Of a stretch of 37,583 nucleotides of DNA, positions 7,835-14,977 are shown piece by piece (position 1 is the first letter of the stretch; each line of letters starts with the position of its first letter). Source of the stretch: Candidatus Omnitrophota bacterium. Lineage in GTDB: Bacteria > Omnitrophota > Gorgyraeia > Zapsychrales > Zapsychraceae. The notes below the pieces were generated by a model, which did not search any database, was not told where the DNA came from, and saw nothing but the letters and a program-made list of their open reading frames with translations. A program made the translations under genes and the position numbers. The stretch is from the NCBI GenBank assembly GCA_018062515.1, contig JAGOSC010000026.1, forward strand, positions 1 to 37,583, given 5' to 3'.

Positions 7835-8668
7835 ATGAAACAAATATCATTAATAGTGTGTGTGTTCGTTTGTTTGGTCTTATTTTCATCGACGTCTTTC
7901 GCGCAGACGGATACGCAAGGAGTGAGCCAAGAAGACTATGAGGAATTCGTTGAGGATCTTCAAGTTTGGAAATTTACATCATCCATCACTTATGAAACCG
8001 GCGATTATGGGACAAGCACCCGGGCCACCACGGTTTATATTCCATTCACCTGGACACGTTACTTTGAGATCGGAAATGTATCAGGCACACTTCCGTTTAT
8101 TTATCAGAAGAGTGGCCCTGGTGTAACAGCTTTCAGCGGACGTCCTCTTCGAAGCAGTAATCGAAGGGGTGGGACGCGGGATGACCAGGGCTTAGGCGAT
8201 GTTCTTTTAAAGGGAAGTTATTATATCTTAAAGGAAGATACACAATCATTAAACGCCGATGTCATCGGACAAATCAAATTTCCCACCGCCGACGATGAGA
8301 GAGGACTGGGGTCAGGAGAGTTTGATGAAACGGTCGGCCTTGAAACCAGTAAAAACTTGGATGAGTTGTGGCTTGTTTTCGGTGATCTTTACTACACATT
8401 TATCGGTGAACCAACGGGCCTTCGTCTTAATAATGAGCTCGCTTTTAATCTTGGTGTAGGATATAAATTGTCTGAGCCAACTCTCATAAGCTTGGCTTTT
8501 GAACAAAGAACAGCTTTAGTCGATGATCAAGATTATCCTCGCGATCTTATCGTTGGGCTTAATCACAAGATAGATGAAGAATTGTCTTTTAATTGTAGTG
8601 CTGATGTCGGACTTTCCGACGGAAGTCCCGATTTCGGGGCAACAGCCGGCATCGGATATAAATTTTAA
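7835..8668 (+). CDS. Outer-membrane beta-barrel protein (PF13557-like)
   Basis: A 277-residue protein with a signal peptide cleaved near SFAQ (about residue 24) and alternating strands throughout. GLGDVLLKGSYYIL, DVIGQIKFPTADDERGLGSGEFDETVG and a C-terminal strand ending in phenylalanine, the usual BAM recognition signal, are visible. This pattern matches the family annotated as transporter/MetA-pathway of phenol degradation-like. That name does not prove a phenol role. GGAG of AAAAGGAGCGGGGA lies just before ATG 7835. The 200-base upstream region is very AT-rich with a possible promoter (TTGTGT 7734-7739, TATAAA 7758-7763). A strong terminator follows. Confidence 0.8.
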   Translation: MKQISLIVCVFVCLVLFSSTSFAQTDTQGVSQEDYEEFVEDLQVWKFTSSITYETGDYGTSTRATTVYIPFTWTRYFEIGNVSGTLPFIYQKSGPGVTAFSGRPLRSSNRRGGTRDDQGLGDVLLKGSYYILKEDTQSLNADVIGQIKFPTADDERGLGSGEFDETVGLETSKNLDELWLVFGDLYYTFIGEPTGLRLNNELAFNLGVGYKLSEPTLISLAFEQRTALVDDQDYPRDLIVGLNHKIDEELSFNCSADVGLSDGSPDFGATAGIGYKF

Positions 8669-8740
8669 TATGTCATGTAAAAATACTGGTCAGCGGTAAA
8701 ACTTGAAATAATGTGAGCGCCCGTCATGCGCCTTTATAAG

Positions 8741-8775
8741 CCCTGTCCTGGTTTTAAACCAGGGCAGGGTTTTTA
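8741..8775 (+). terminator. Rho-independent terminator after the barrel gene
   Basis: An 11-bp stem (CCCTGTCCTGG 8741-8751 with CCAGGGCAGGG 8759-8769, one G-T pair), a 7-nt loop and a TTTTT run at 8770-8774. Confidence 0.92.
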
Positions 8776-8796
8776 TTAGAAACTGTTAATTTTCTA

Positions 8797-8824
8797 TTGA
8801 ATTGCTTTTAGAGTATGTTATATT
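8797..8824 (+). promoter_or_regulatory. brnTA promoter
   Basis: TTGAAT (8797-8802), a 16-nt spacer and an extended -10, TGTTATATT (8816-8824). The transcription start would be about 8831, six bases before ATG 8837, leaving no room for a Shine-Dalgarno sequence. BrnA normally represses this promoter. Confidence 0.6.
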
Positions 8825-8836
8825 TACATTGTACAT

Positions 8837-9130
8837 ATGAGTGATATCAAATTTAATTGGGATAAAAGAAAAGCTATTTTAAACAAAAAGAAACATGGTG
8901 TTTCTTTTGAAGAGGCTAAGACCGTTTTTTATGATGATTATGCTATAGAATTTTTTGATCCGGATCATTCAGAAAGCGAAGACCGATTTATCATGCTTGG
9001 AATGAGTTTTATGGTTCGTGTTTTGATTGTTTGTCATTGCGTCAGAGAAAAAGGATCTATTATCCGGATTATTTCAGCGAGGAAAGCAACCAAACAGGAA
9101 GCCCAAAAATATCGGGAGGAAAAATCATGA
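8837..9130 (+). CDS. brnT: BrnT-family toxin (ribonuclease of type II TA)
   Basis: A 97-residue protein with the BrnT hallmarks FNWDKRKAILNKKKHGVSFEEAKTVFYDD near the N-terminus and RIISARKATKQEAQKY near the C-terminus. BrnT has a RelE-like fold and acts as a ribonuclease that arrests growth until bound by BrnA. Gene order toxin-antitoxin and the ATGA overlap with the next gene are as expected for the family. The gene begins at an ATG with an almost absent leader. Confidence 0.93.
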   Translation: MSDIKFNWDKRKAILNKKKHGVSFEEAKTVFYDDYAIEFFDPDHSESEDRFIMLGMSFMVRVLIVCHCVREKGSIIRIISARKATKQEAQKYREEKS

Positions 9131-9342
9131 AAAAAGAATATGATTTATCTAAAATGAAGTTTCGGCGTAATCCTTATGCAGCACGATTGAAGAAGCCGGT
9201 CACGATCCGTTTAGGGGACGATGTAATCGATTATTTTAAATCTATGGCCGATCAAATGGGTGTTCCGTATCAGAATTTAATTAATCTTTATCTCCGTGAT
9301 TGTGTTCAATCCCATCGTAAAATCGAGTGGGTTGCGCGTTAA
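9127..9342 (+). CDS. brnA: BrnA-family antitoxin
   Basis: A 71-residue protein ending in a ribbon-helix-helix region: KPVTIRLGDDVIDYFKSMADQMGVPYQNLINLYLRDC, typical of BrnA. It binds and neutralises BrnT and, as a DNA-binding dimer, represses the operon. The start is ATG 9127, overlapping the BrnT stop by four bases, with GGGAGG a few bases upstream. The sequence right after the stop codon (TAAACAGGTT) recurs after the fic gene stop at 17019. Confidence 0.92.
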   Translation: MKKEYDLSKMKFRRNPYAARLKKPVTIRLGDDVIDYFKSMADQMGVPYQNLINLYLRDCVQSHRKIEWVAR

Positions 9343-9391
9343 ACAGGTTCAAATCTTTTTCAGTCAACGACCTACCGAAAGGAAAATAACT

Positions 9392-9802
9392 ATGACAAGA
9401 AAAATCCAATTAGGAGCGAGAATCATTTTAGGTTTGATCTATTTCGTCTTCGGATCAATGGGATTGGCCATGGCCTTGGGCCTGATGACGATGCCTGAAA
9501 ACCCGATGCCGGAAGCGGCGATGGGATTTATGAAAGGCATGATGGGCACGGGTTATTTTTTTCCGCTTCTTAAAATCACCGAGGTGGTTTGCGGACTTCT
9601 TATCTTAACCGGTATCGCCGCTCCAGTGGCGCTCGTCGTTATAGCACCTGTGACACTGCACATTGTTTTATTTCACGCCTTTTTAACGCCTGGAATTTCC
9701 AATTCAATTCTTCCTCTAATCATGCTCCTCGCTCAAATCTTAGCCATGGGTATGTATTGGAATTTATACAAACCTTTGTTTTCGAAAAAAATTAAAGCAT
9801 AA
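9392..9802 (+). CDS. DoxX-family membrane protein
   Basis: A 136-residue protein with about four transmembrane helices: RIILGLIYFVFGSMGLAMAL, the segment after GYFFPLLKITEVVCGLLILTG, VALVVIAPVTLHIVLFH, and the C-terminal LIMLLAQILAMGMYWN. The NxxF/KxxEV pattern of the middle helices fits DoxX, a family of small quinone/redox-associated membrane proteins whose biochemical role is not well settled. ATG 9392 has AAAGGAAAA upstream. Two decayed copies of its 3' end are found around the fic gene at 15870-15940 and 17033-17130, so this is the sole intact member of a local family. Confidence 0.82.
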   Translation: MTRKIQLGARIILGLIYFVFGSMGLAMALGLMTMPENPMPEAAMGFMKGMMGTGYFFPLLKITEVVCGLLILTGIAAPVALVVIAPVTLHIVLFHAFLTPGISNSILPLIMLLAQILAMGMYWNLYKPLFSKKIKA

Positions 9803-9811
9803 AATTAAAAT

Positions 9812-9847
9812 AACCCTGTCGGATATAAAGTGAGGGAAGGGTTTTTA
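9812..9847 (+). terminator. Weak terminator after doxX
   Basis: AACCCT (9812-9817) pairs with AGGGTT (9838-9843), with a large loop and a run of T at 9842-9846. The stem is short, so confidence is modest. Confidence 0.4.
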
Positions 9848-9892
9848 CAGCTTAATGAGCAGCAATACTAAATAAAAGTAACAGTATTTGTA

Positions 9893-9920
9893 TTGACAAT
9901 TTTTGCTGTAAATTTATAAT
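9893..9920 (+). promoter_or_regulatory. Strong sigma-70 promoter upstream of the oxidase operon
   Basis: TTGACA (9893-9898), a 16-nt spacer and TATAAT (9915-9920) match the consensus in both boxes. The transcript would start about 9927 and run into a 23-codon frame and a hairpin with T-run before reaching coxB. Confidence 0.8.
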
Positions 9921-9947
9921 GACATCTGAGTATCTTATTATTAAACT

Positions 9948-10019
9948 ATGTTAACTGTAACAAGTAAACAAGTTATAAATGCTTTAATCGAGTTGACCAA
10001 GCTCAAAGACGGAGAATAG
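9948..10019 (+). CDS. Possible 23-residue leader peptide or truncated gene
   Basis: ATG at 9948 opens a 23-codon frame (MLTVTSKQVINALIELTKLK plus three residues) ending at TAG 10017-10019. It is preceded at the right distance by a consensus promoter and followed at once by a hairpin with a T-run. The peptide has the look of an amphipathic helix, and its beginning is reminiscent of short antitoxins, but no family can be named. There is no Shine-Dalgarno sequence. It may be a leader peptide controlling read-through into the oxidase genes, the stub of a dead gene, or noise in a small RNA. Confidence 0.3.
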   Translation: MLTVTSKQVINALIELTKLKDGE

Positions 10020-10047
10020 CCTTTTGAATAAAAAGGTCATTTTTTTG
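10020..10047 (+). terminator. Hairpin with T-run in the oxidase leader (terminator or attenuator)
   Basis: CCTTTT (10020-10025) and AAAAGG (10031-10036) flank a 5-nt loop, followed by TCATTTTTTT. The stem is AT-rich and short. It lies between the strong promoter and coxB, so it would either end a roughly 120-nt RNA or attenuate the operon. Confidence 0.45.
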
Positions 10048-10053
10048 TTTATA

Positions 10054-10075
10054 AATAGCATATAGACATGCTATT
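10054..10075. promoter_or_regulatory. Operator-like inverted repeat before coxB
   Basis: Perfect 8-bp arms AATAGCAT and ATGCTATT are separated by 6 bases, ending 25 bases before the coxB ATG. This is the size and spacing of a dimeric repressor or activator site. No regulator gene is adjacent. Confidence 0.55.
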
Positions 10076-10100
10076 AGTTTATTATAAGAAAGGATGACGT

Positions 10101-10967
10101 ATGAAGCAGGCGTTTTTTATTAAGAAAATGGTATTTTTTTTAGCCATGATTATCTGTATTTTAATTGCCTTTCCGTCGATTTCTAGGGCGGGAATTTGGT
10201 ACCTGCCGTTTCCAGAAGACATTTCGCAAGACGGCTGGAGGATTGATAGAGTCATCACATATATTGATTTAGTCATGACGATCGCCTTCGGCTTGGTTTT
10301 GGCTGCGTTGATTTTTTTTATTTTCCGTTACCGCGCCCGAAAGGGCCACAAGGCAATTTATGACCGCGGTGATAAGCCCATTAATATCATCATTACAATT
10401 TGTTTGGGACTGACTGTTTTTTTCTCCATTGACGCTGTCATTGAAAAAATGTCTTTTCATGATTTAAATGAAGTTTTTTGGAATTTCCCAACAGGAAAAG
10501 ATGTACTAAGGGTAGAGATTATGCCGCAGCAGTTTGCTTGGAATATACGCTATGCCGGCGATGACGGTGCATTTGCGACGGAGGATGATGTTATCGCTCC
10601 TTTAAACCACTTGCATGTGCCGGTTAATGTGCCGGTAGTTATTCAAATGGCTCCCTACGATGTCGTTCACTCTTTTTATGTCCCCAATTTACGTATTAAA
10701 CAAGACGCGACCCCCGGGACAGTGACCACCTTTTGGTTTAAGACAAAAAAAGAAGGTGTCTTTGAAATTGCTTGTTCAGCGCTTTGCGGGATTGGGCATA
10801 CAAACATGCGCGGTTTTTTAACCGTTGAATCAAAAGAAAACTTTGAACAATGGTTAAATAATTTAAAAGCCGAATCGGCGCCTTCGGAAGATGATTGGCT
10901 TTCCGAAGATACGGCAGGAACGGTGTCCACGGATTGGGGCTGGCCATGGCAGGCAAAATTAAAATAA
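10101..10967 (+). CDS. coxB: Cytochrome c oxidase subunit II (CuA subunit)
   Basis: A 288-residue protein that accepts electrons from cytochrome c or another small donor through CuA and passes them to subunit I. It has a signal/first hydrophobic segment (about residues 8-30), two membrane helices (about 55-76 and 95-112) and a periplasmic cupredoxin domain. VHSFYVPNLRIKQDATPG and CSALCGIGHTNM hold the CuA ligands H190, C225, C229, H233 and M236. The glutamate usual between the two cysteines is alanine here (A227). There is no fused cytochrome c domain. The C-terminus has an extra acidic and Trp-rich tail ending DWGWPWQAKLK. AAAGGA precedes ATG 10101. It is the first gene of the oxidase operon. 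Confidence 0.95.
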   Translation: MKQAFFIKKMVFFLAMIICILIAFPSISRAGIWYLPFPEDISQDGWRIDRVITYIDLVMTIAFGLVLAALIFFIFRYRARKGHKAIYDRGDKPINIIITICLGLTVFFSIDAVIEKMSFHDLNEVFWNFPTGKDVLRVEIMPQQFAWNIRYAGDDGAFATEDDVIAPLNHLHVPVNVPVVIQMAPYDVVHSFYVPNLRIKQDATPGTVTTFWFKTKKEGVFEIACSALCGIGHTNMRGFLTVESKENFEQWLNNLKAESAPSEDDWLSEDTAGTVSTDWGWPWQAKLK

Positions 10968-10980
10968 AGGGAGACAATGC

Positions 10981-12690
10981 ATGAATCACCATAAGCAATC
11001 ATTTTGGACCAAATATATTTTTTCAACCGATCACAAAATTATCGCTATTCAATTTTTGTTTTTCGGGCTTTTCTTTTTACTTTGGGGCGGGCTGCAGGCG
11101 ATGGTGATCCGTTGGCAGCTGGCTTTCAGCGGTGTTGAGGTTCCATTAATTGGAAAATTGATTTGGCCGCAAGCCGCAGGGATTATAACTCCGGATATTT
11201 ATAATCAACTCATCACCATGCACGGCACAATCATGTTGTTCTGGGCGATCACGCCGTTATTAAGCGGCGCCTTTGGTAATTTTTTGATTCCTTTGCAAAT
11301 TGGCGCCAAGGACATGGCCTTTCCGGTCTTAAACATGCTTTCGTTTTGGATTTTCTTTTTATCAGGCGGAATTTTGCTTGGTTCTCATTTCCTTCAAACT
11401 GGCCCGTCGGGTTCCGGCTGGACCGCTTATCCTCCTTTGAGTACACCCGTCGGAGGCCTTCCTGGATGGGGGCAAACGTTATGGACGCTTTCCTTGATTC
11501 TGATGGGAGTCGCGGTTATTTTAGGCGCTATTAATTATGTGACCACCGTTATCCGTTTGCGCGCGCCGGGAATGGGTTTCATGAAAATGCCATTAACGGT
11601 GTGGGGTTTTTGGTTATCGTCTATTTTGAACGCGATTTTTGTCCCTATTATTGCCGCCGGGTTGATTTTTCTTTTATTGGATAATGTTTTGGGGACGCAA
11701 TTTTTTATCGCCGGCAGTAAAGCCACAATAAAAGGAGGAGATCCATTATTGTACCAGCATGTTTTTTGGCTGTTTGGGCATCCGGAAGTTTACATTTTAA
11801 TTTTGCCGGTGTGGGGAATTGTTTCGGACTTGCTCGCGACATTTTCACGCAAACCAGCATTCGGTTACAAAATGACGGTCATCTGCATGTGTACGGTAAC
11901 CGCGTTAAGCGGTTTGGTTTGGGGTCATCATATGTATGTTTCCGGGATGAGCCCATTGCTTGGAAAATCATTTATGTTTTTAACGCTTTTAATCAGTATC
12001 CCGACGTCAATTTTCTTCCTTAATTGGATCGGCACCATGTGGAGAGGATCATTGAGGTTTGATGTCCCTATGCTTTTTACGATGTCGGTTGTGTTCGTTT
12101 TCGGCTTGGGCGGGCTGACAGGATTGTATTTGGCGACCGTCACGTCGGATATGTATTTGCACGATTCCATGTTTCTCGTCGGCCATTTCCACTATACTCT
12201 GGCCGCATCCGTTTTCATGGCGTCTTTTGCCGCGATTTATTTCTGGTTCCCAAAAATGTTTGGCCGTCAGATGAATGAGACCGTCGGGAAAATTCATTTT
12301 TGGGTATCATTTATTTCTTTGAATTATGTATTTTTCAACATGATGGTCGTCGGATATGCCGGGCAGCACCGTCGATTGTTTGACCCAGCGGTTTATGATT
12401 TTATCAAACCCTTAATGCCTCTTAATAAAATGATTTCCCTGTTTGCCTTCACTCTGGGCTTGGTTCAGCTTTTGTTCTTTATAAATTTCTTTTGGGCTCT
12501 CTTTAAGGGAAAGAAGGCGGTGCGTAATCCTTGGGAGGCAGGGACATTGGAATGGACTTTGGACTACCCTATCGGACATGGTAATTTTCCCGACGGGATC
12601 ATTGTAAAATCAGGCCCGCATGAATACAGCAATCCTCTGATTCAAGGAAGGGATTGGATTTCACAGACGGAGGAATTGCCTAAGCCATGA
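10981..12690 (+). CDS. coxA: Cytochrome c oxidase subunit I
   Basis: A 569-residue catalytic subunit of a heme-copper oxidase with at least 12 membrane helices. It reduces O2 to water and pumps protons. H81 and H404 are the low-spin heme ligands, H402 the high-spin heme ligand, and H267, H316 and H317 the CuB ligands, with Y271 of HPEVY the cross-linked tyrosine. E269 of HPEVY and D111 in GAKDMAFP indicate a type A1 D-channel. In the helix PTSIFFLNW (from P341) the K-channel lysine of the family is replaced by F345. GGGAGA lies upstream of ATG 10981. The gene overlaps the next by four bases (ATGA). Confidence 0.96.
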   Translation: MNHHKQSFWTKYIFSTDHKIIAIQFLFFGLFFLLWGGLQAMVIRWQLAFSGVEVPLIGKLIWPQAAGIITPDIYNQLITMHGTIMLFWAITPLLSGAFGNFLIPLQIGAKDMAFPVLNMLSFWIFFLSGGILLGSHFLQTGPSGSGWTAYPPLSTPVGGLPGWGQTLWTLSLILMGVAVILGAINYVTTVIRLRAPGMGFMKMPLTVWGFWLSSILNAIFVPIIAAGLIFLLLDNVLGTQFFIAGSKATIKGGDPLLYQHVFWLFGHPEVYILILPVWGIVSDLLATFSRKPAFGYKMTVICMCTVTALSGLVWGHHMYVSGMSPLLGKSFMFLTLLISIPTSIFFLNWIGTMWRGSLRFDVPMLFTMSVVFVFGLGGLTGLYLATVTSDMYLHDSMFLVGHFHYTLAASVFMASFAAIYFWFPKMFGRQMNETVGKIHFWVSFISLNYVFFNMMVVGYAGQHRRLFDPAVYDFIKPLMPLNKMISLFAFTLGLVQLLFFINFFWALFKGKKAVRNPWEAGTLEWTLDYPIGHGNFPDGIIVKSGPHEYSNPLIQGRDWISQTEELPKP

Positions 12691-13235
12691 ATAAAACCAT
12701 GAAATTAAATGTTACTTCCTCGATTGGATTTTTGATCGGCATCGGCGCCTGGAGCATATCTTTTATCACTCTGATTTGGGGATATTTGTTTTACCGCATG
12801 CGCGCCGGCCAATGGCTGGGGAGTTACATGGATGAAGCTGTTTATATTAAGATTATTGTTAATTCAGCATTATTAATTTTTAGTTCATGGTTGTTTCATC
12901 AATTCCTTCGGGAAAAAAGAAATGTTATGTTCTGGGGAGGGATTTTTTCAGGATCTCTTTTTCTTGAAGAGCAATGGCGGCTCTGGGAAATGCTGCTTGC
13001 CCGCGGCCTAACTTTGAAAGGTTCTTTGGCGGGGAGTTTTTTATATCTGCTGACGGGGTTTCATGCGGCTCATGTGTTAATAGGATTGGTCATTTTGTCG
13101 GGGTTTTCTATCAAACTTTTGTTGGTATCTGAACAGCCGCACGATGATCAGGGATTTCAGTTCGGGCTGAAGTTTTGGGATTTATTGTTGTTTTTCTGGC
13201 TGGTTTTAGTATTTTTGATATTTATTTTAAAATGA
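12687..13235 (+). CDS. Heme-copper oxidase subunit III-like protein (first copy)
   Basis: A 182-residue membrane protein with about five helices. The middle carries FLEEQWRLWEMLLARGLTLKGSLAGSFLYLLTGFHAAHVLIG, the pattern of subunit III (GxxFYxxTGFHxxHV). It starts at ATG 12687 overlapping the coxA stop. Subunit III proteins bind lipids and stabilise the D-channel proton uptake. A second III-type gene follows directly, so the complex may contain two non-identical III-like subunits, as in some other bacterial operons. Confidence 0.88.
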   Translation: MNKTMKLNVTSSIGFLIGIGAWSISFITLIWGYLFYRMRAGQWLGSYMDEAVYIKIIVNSALLIFSSWLFHQFLREKRNVMFWGGIFSGSLFLEEQWRLWEMLLARGLTLKGSLAGSFLYLLTGFHAAHVLIGLVILSGFSIKLLLVSEQPHDDQGFQFGLKFWDLLLFFWLVLVFLIFILK

Positions 13236-13246
13236 AAGGACAGGCA

Positions 13247-13879
13247 ATGAGTACAACACAAGCTGTGGATATGCGGCGCATAGACCAAATTCCCCATGGG
13301 AAGATTGGGATGTGGTTGTTTTTGTTAATGGACGGATTAAGTTTTGTCACCATTTTGATTGGGGCCGCATATTTGCGCACCAATGGCGCTCTCTGGCCGA
13401 AGCCCGGAGAAATACTGAATGTTCCTTTAACCGCGGTGAATACATGCGTTCTTTTATTATCTTCTTTGACGATGATGTTGGCTTTGCAAGCGGTGCGCGA
13501 AGGCAGGCAGGGCGCGTTTAAGAAAAATTTGTTTGCTACGTTTGCCCTGGGAGCGTTATTTTTAGGAATTCAAGCGTATGAATACGCGCATTTTATCGTC
13601 GGTGGAGAGCATCTTGAGAAATCATTGGCCGCGGCCGGGTTTACCGGAAGCGCGTTTACGCCGCAGGGCAGTATTTACGCCGCTTGTTTTTATGGGGCAA
13701 CGGGTTTTCACGGGCTGCATGTTTTGTCCGGATTGATTTTTATGATTTATGTCATCGTCCAAGCATTAAAGGGGCGTTGGACGTCAGAAGAACATGGCCG
13801 CGTTGAATATTTAACGCTTTATTGGCACTTTGTCGATTTGATGTGGATGTTTGTTTTTACGGTTGTTTATTTACTTTAA
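13247..13879 (+). CDS. coxC: Cytochrome c oxidase subunit III (second copy)
   Basis: A 210-residue membrane protein with about five to six helices. KIGMWLFLLMDGLSFVTILIGAAYLR at the N-terminus, AYEYAHFIVGG in the middle, YGATGFHGLHVLSGLIFMIY and the C-terminal EYLTLYWHFVDLMWMFVFTVVYLL are all subunit III hallmarks. The start is ATG 13247, with AAGGA six bases upstream; an earlier in-frame ATG at 13175 lies inside the previous gene and has no ribosome binding site. It is longer and more canonical than the preceding copy. Confidence 0.93.
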   Translation: MSTTQAVDMRRIDQIPHGKIGMWLFLLMDGLSFVTILIGAAYLRTNGALWPKPGEILNVPLTAVNTCVLLLSSLTMMLALQAVREGRQGAFKKNLFATFALGALFLGIQAYEYAHFIVGGEHLEKSLAAAGFTGSAFTPQGSIYAACFYGATGFHGLHVLSGLIFMIYVIVQALKGRWTSEEHGRVEYLTLYWHFVDLMWMFVFTVVYLL

Positions 13880-13892
13880 CAGAGGAGAGAAT

Positions 13893-14168
13893 ATGTCTTT
13901 GACCAAAAAGCATATTGTAATCGCGATTTCACTTTTATTTTTAACCTTGATCGAGTTGTCGATTTTCGGGCGGGCGGATTTAAGGATCGCCCGTAACGCC
14001 CTTTTGCTGGGCCTGATGGCGGTTAAAGCGTTGATGGTTGTTTTGGTTTATATGAATTTAAAAAATGAACCGTTGGCTATTAAGATCGCGTTTTTTATCT
14101 TGATTCCCGTCGGAGTTTATTTTTTATTGTTCATGATGTATGACGCGGCGTATTTATGGCATTCATAA
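13893..14168 (+). CDS. coxD: Cytochrome c oxidase subunit IV (bacterial type)
   Basis: A 91-residue protein with three membrane helices. It contains RNALLLGLMAVKALMVVLVYMNLK, the pattern of the bacterial subunit IV family (PF03626). Starts at ATG 13893 just after GAGGAGAG. Its 3' end overlaps the next frame by 13 bases. The subunit is a small structural component of the oxidase. Confidence 0.85.
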   Translation: MSLTKKHIVIAISLLFLTLIELSIFGRADLRIARNALLLGLMAVKALMVVLVYMNLKNEPLAIKIAFFILIPVGVYFLLFMMYDAAYLWHS

Positions 14169-14383
14169 AAAAATACTTAGTGTTTATTTTTTTGTTTATG
14201 GCGCGATCTGCCGAAAGCTGTCCCGCGTGTTTGAGCGCGGATAACGGCAGGTTTTTTAATCAAACATTAATGGCTGTCGCGTTCATGTGGCTTTTGCCGG
14301 TCCTCTTAGCCAGCGCGATCGGATTAAAAATATATTTTCTTTGCAAGGGCAGTTTAGACCGGGATGAAAAAAGCGGGGCATAA
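14156..14383 (+). CDS. Small membrane protein with CPAC motif in the oxidase operon
   Basis: A 75-residue protein: an N-terminal hydrophobic signal of about 17 residues, then ESCPACLSADNGRF, then a membrane helix (about residues 38-62). The CPxC motif exposed on the periplasmic side could bind copper or be redox active. Small proteins with a CPxC-(F/L)-x-A-x-(D/N) segment are, from memory, frequent next to bacterial oxidase genes, but I know of no assigned function. It overlaps coxD by 13 bases and the next gene by 20, so it is probably translationally coupled. No Shine-Dalgarno sequence is obvious. Confidence 0.7.
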   Translation: MAFIKKYLVFIFLFMARSAESCPACLSADNGRFFNQTLMAVAFMWLLPVLLASAIGLKIYFLCKGSLDRDEKSGA

Positions 14384-14924
14384 AATGGAAGGTGTTTTGA
14401 CAAGAAATACAAACAATATTATTGCGCGCGATCGCTTTGTTTGGGTGATATTCATTTTGTTCATGGCTTCGATCGCGTTTTTTATGCTTTGGCGAGACAG
14501 CCAGAAACAATATGGAGCTATCGCTTACGGAGGTTTTCCCGCTTTTGTCGCTGTTGACAGCGACGGAAAATTATTCGATCAACACAAACTGCAAGGCCAG
14601 CTTTCAGCCGTTATCGTGGCGGATGAACCGCTTGCGGGAGATATTGCCCTTTATTTGCATAAATTATCTCAGGCCACAGCGCTGGGGAAAAAATATCTTA
14701 AGACTATGGTTTTTGTTAACGGCATGAGCGGCCCATCCGATAAATGGGTGGGTTACCTTACAATTCAACCGGAGGGTTTTGATAAAATTGTCCGCTGGAA
14801 AGACAACTTGTTTAAAAAAGGAGTTATTTTGGTAGATCAAAACGGCATTATCCGCGGGATATTTGATTTAGAGGATAAACTGGAACGCCTTAATTTTGAA
14901 AGCGCGGTGAGAGGGATTTTATAA
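14364..14924 (+). CDS. Membrane-anchored Sco-like protein without cysteines
   Basis: A 186-residue protein with one N-terminal membrane helix (about 27-45) and a domain resembling Sco1/thioredoxin-fold proteins: GFPAFVAVDSDGKLFDQHKLQGQLSAVIV and GVILVDQNGIIRGIFDL. Sco proteins deliver copper to CuA through a CxxxC motif, but this sequence contains no cysteine anywhere, so ordinary Sco chemistry is excluded. It may be a scaffold or a partner of the preceding CPAC protein. ATG 14364 lies in the end of the previous gene; ATG 14385 is a possible alternative start. Confidence 0.6.
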   Translation: MKKAGHKMEGVLTRNTNNIIARDRFVWVIFILFMASIAFFMLWRDSQKQYGAIAYGGFPAFVAVDSDGKLFDQHKLQGQLSAVIVADEPLAGDIALYLHKLSQATALGKKYLKTMVFVNGMSGPSDKWVGYLTIQPEGFDKIVRWKDNLFKKGVILVDQNGIIRGIFDLEDKLERLNFESAVRGIL

Positions 14925-14977
14925 TTTGTCATCGAACAATAATATTTTAATGAACAATAATAACAAAAAGGAAAGCC

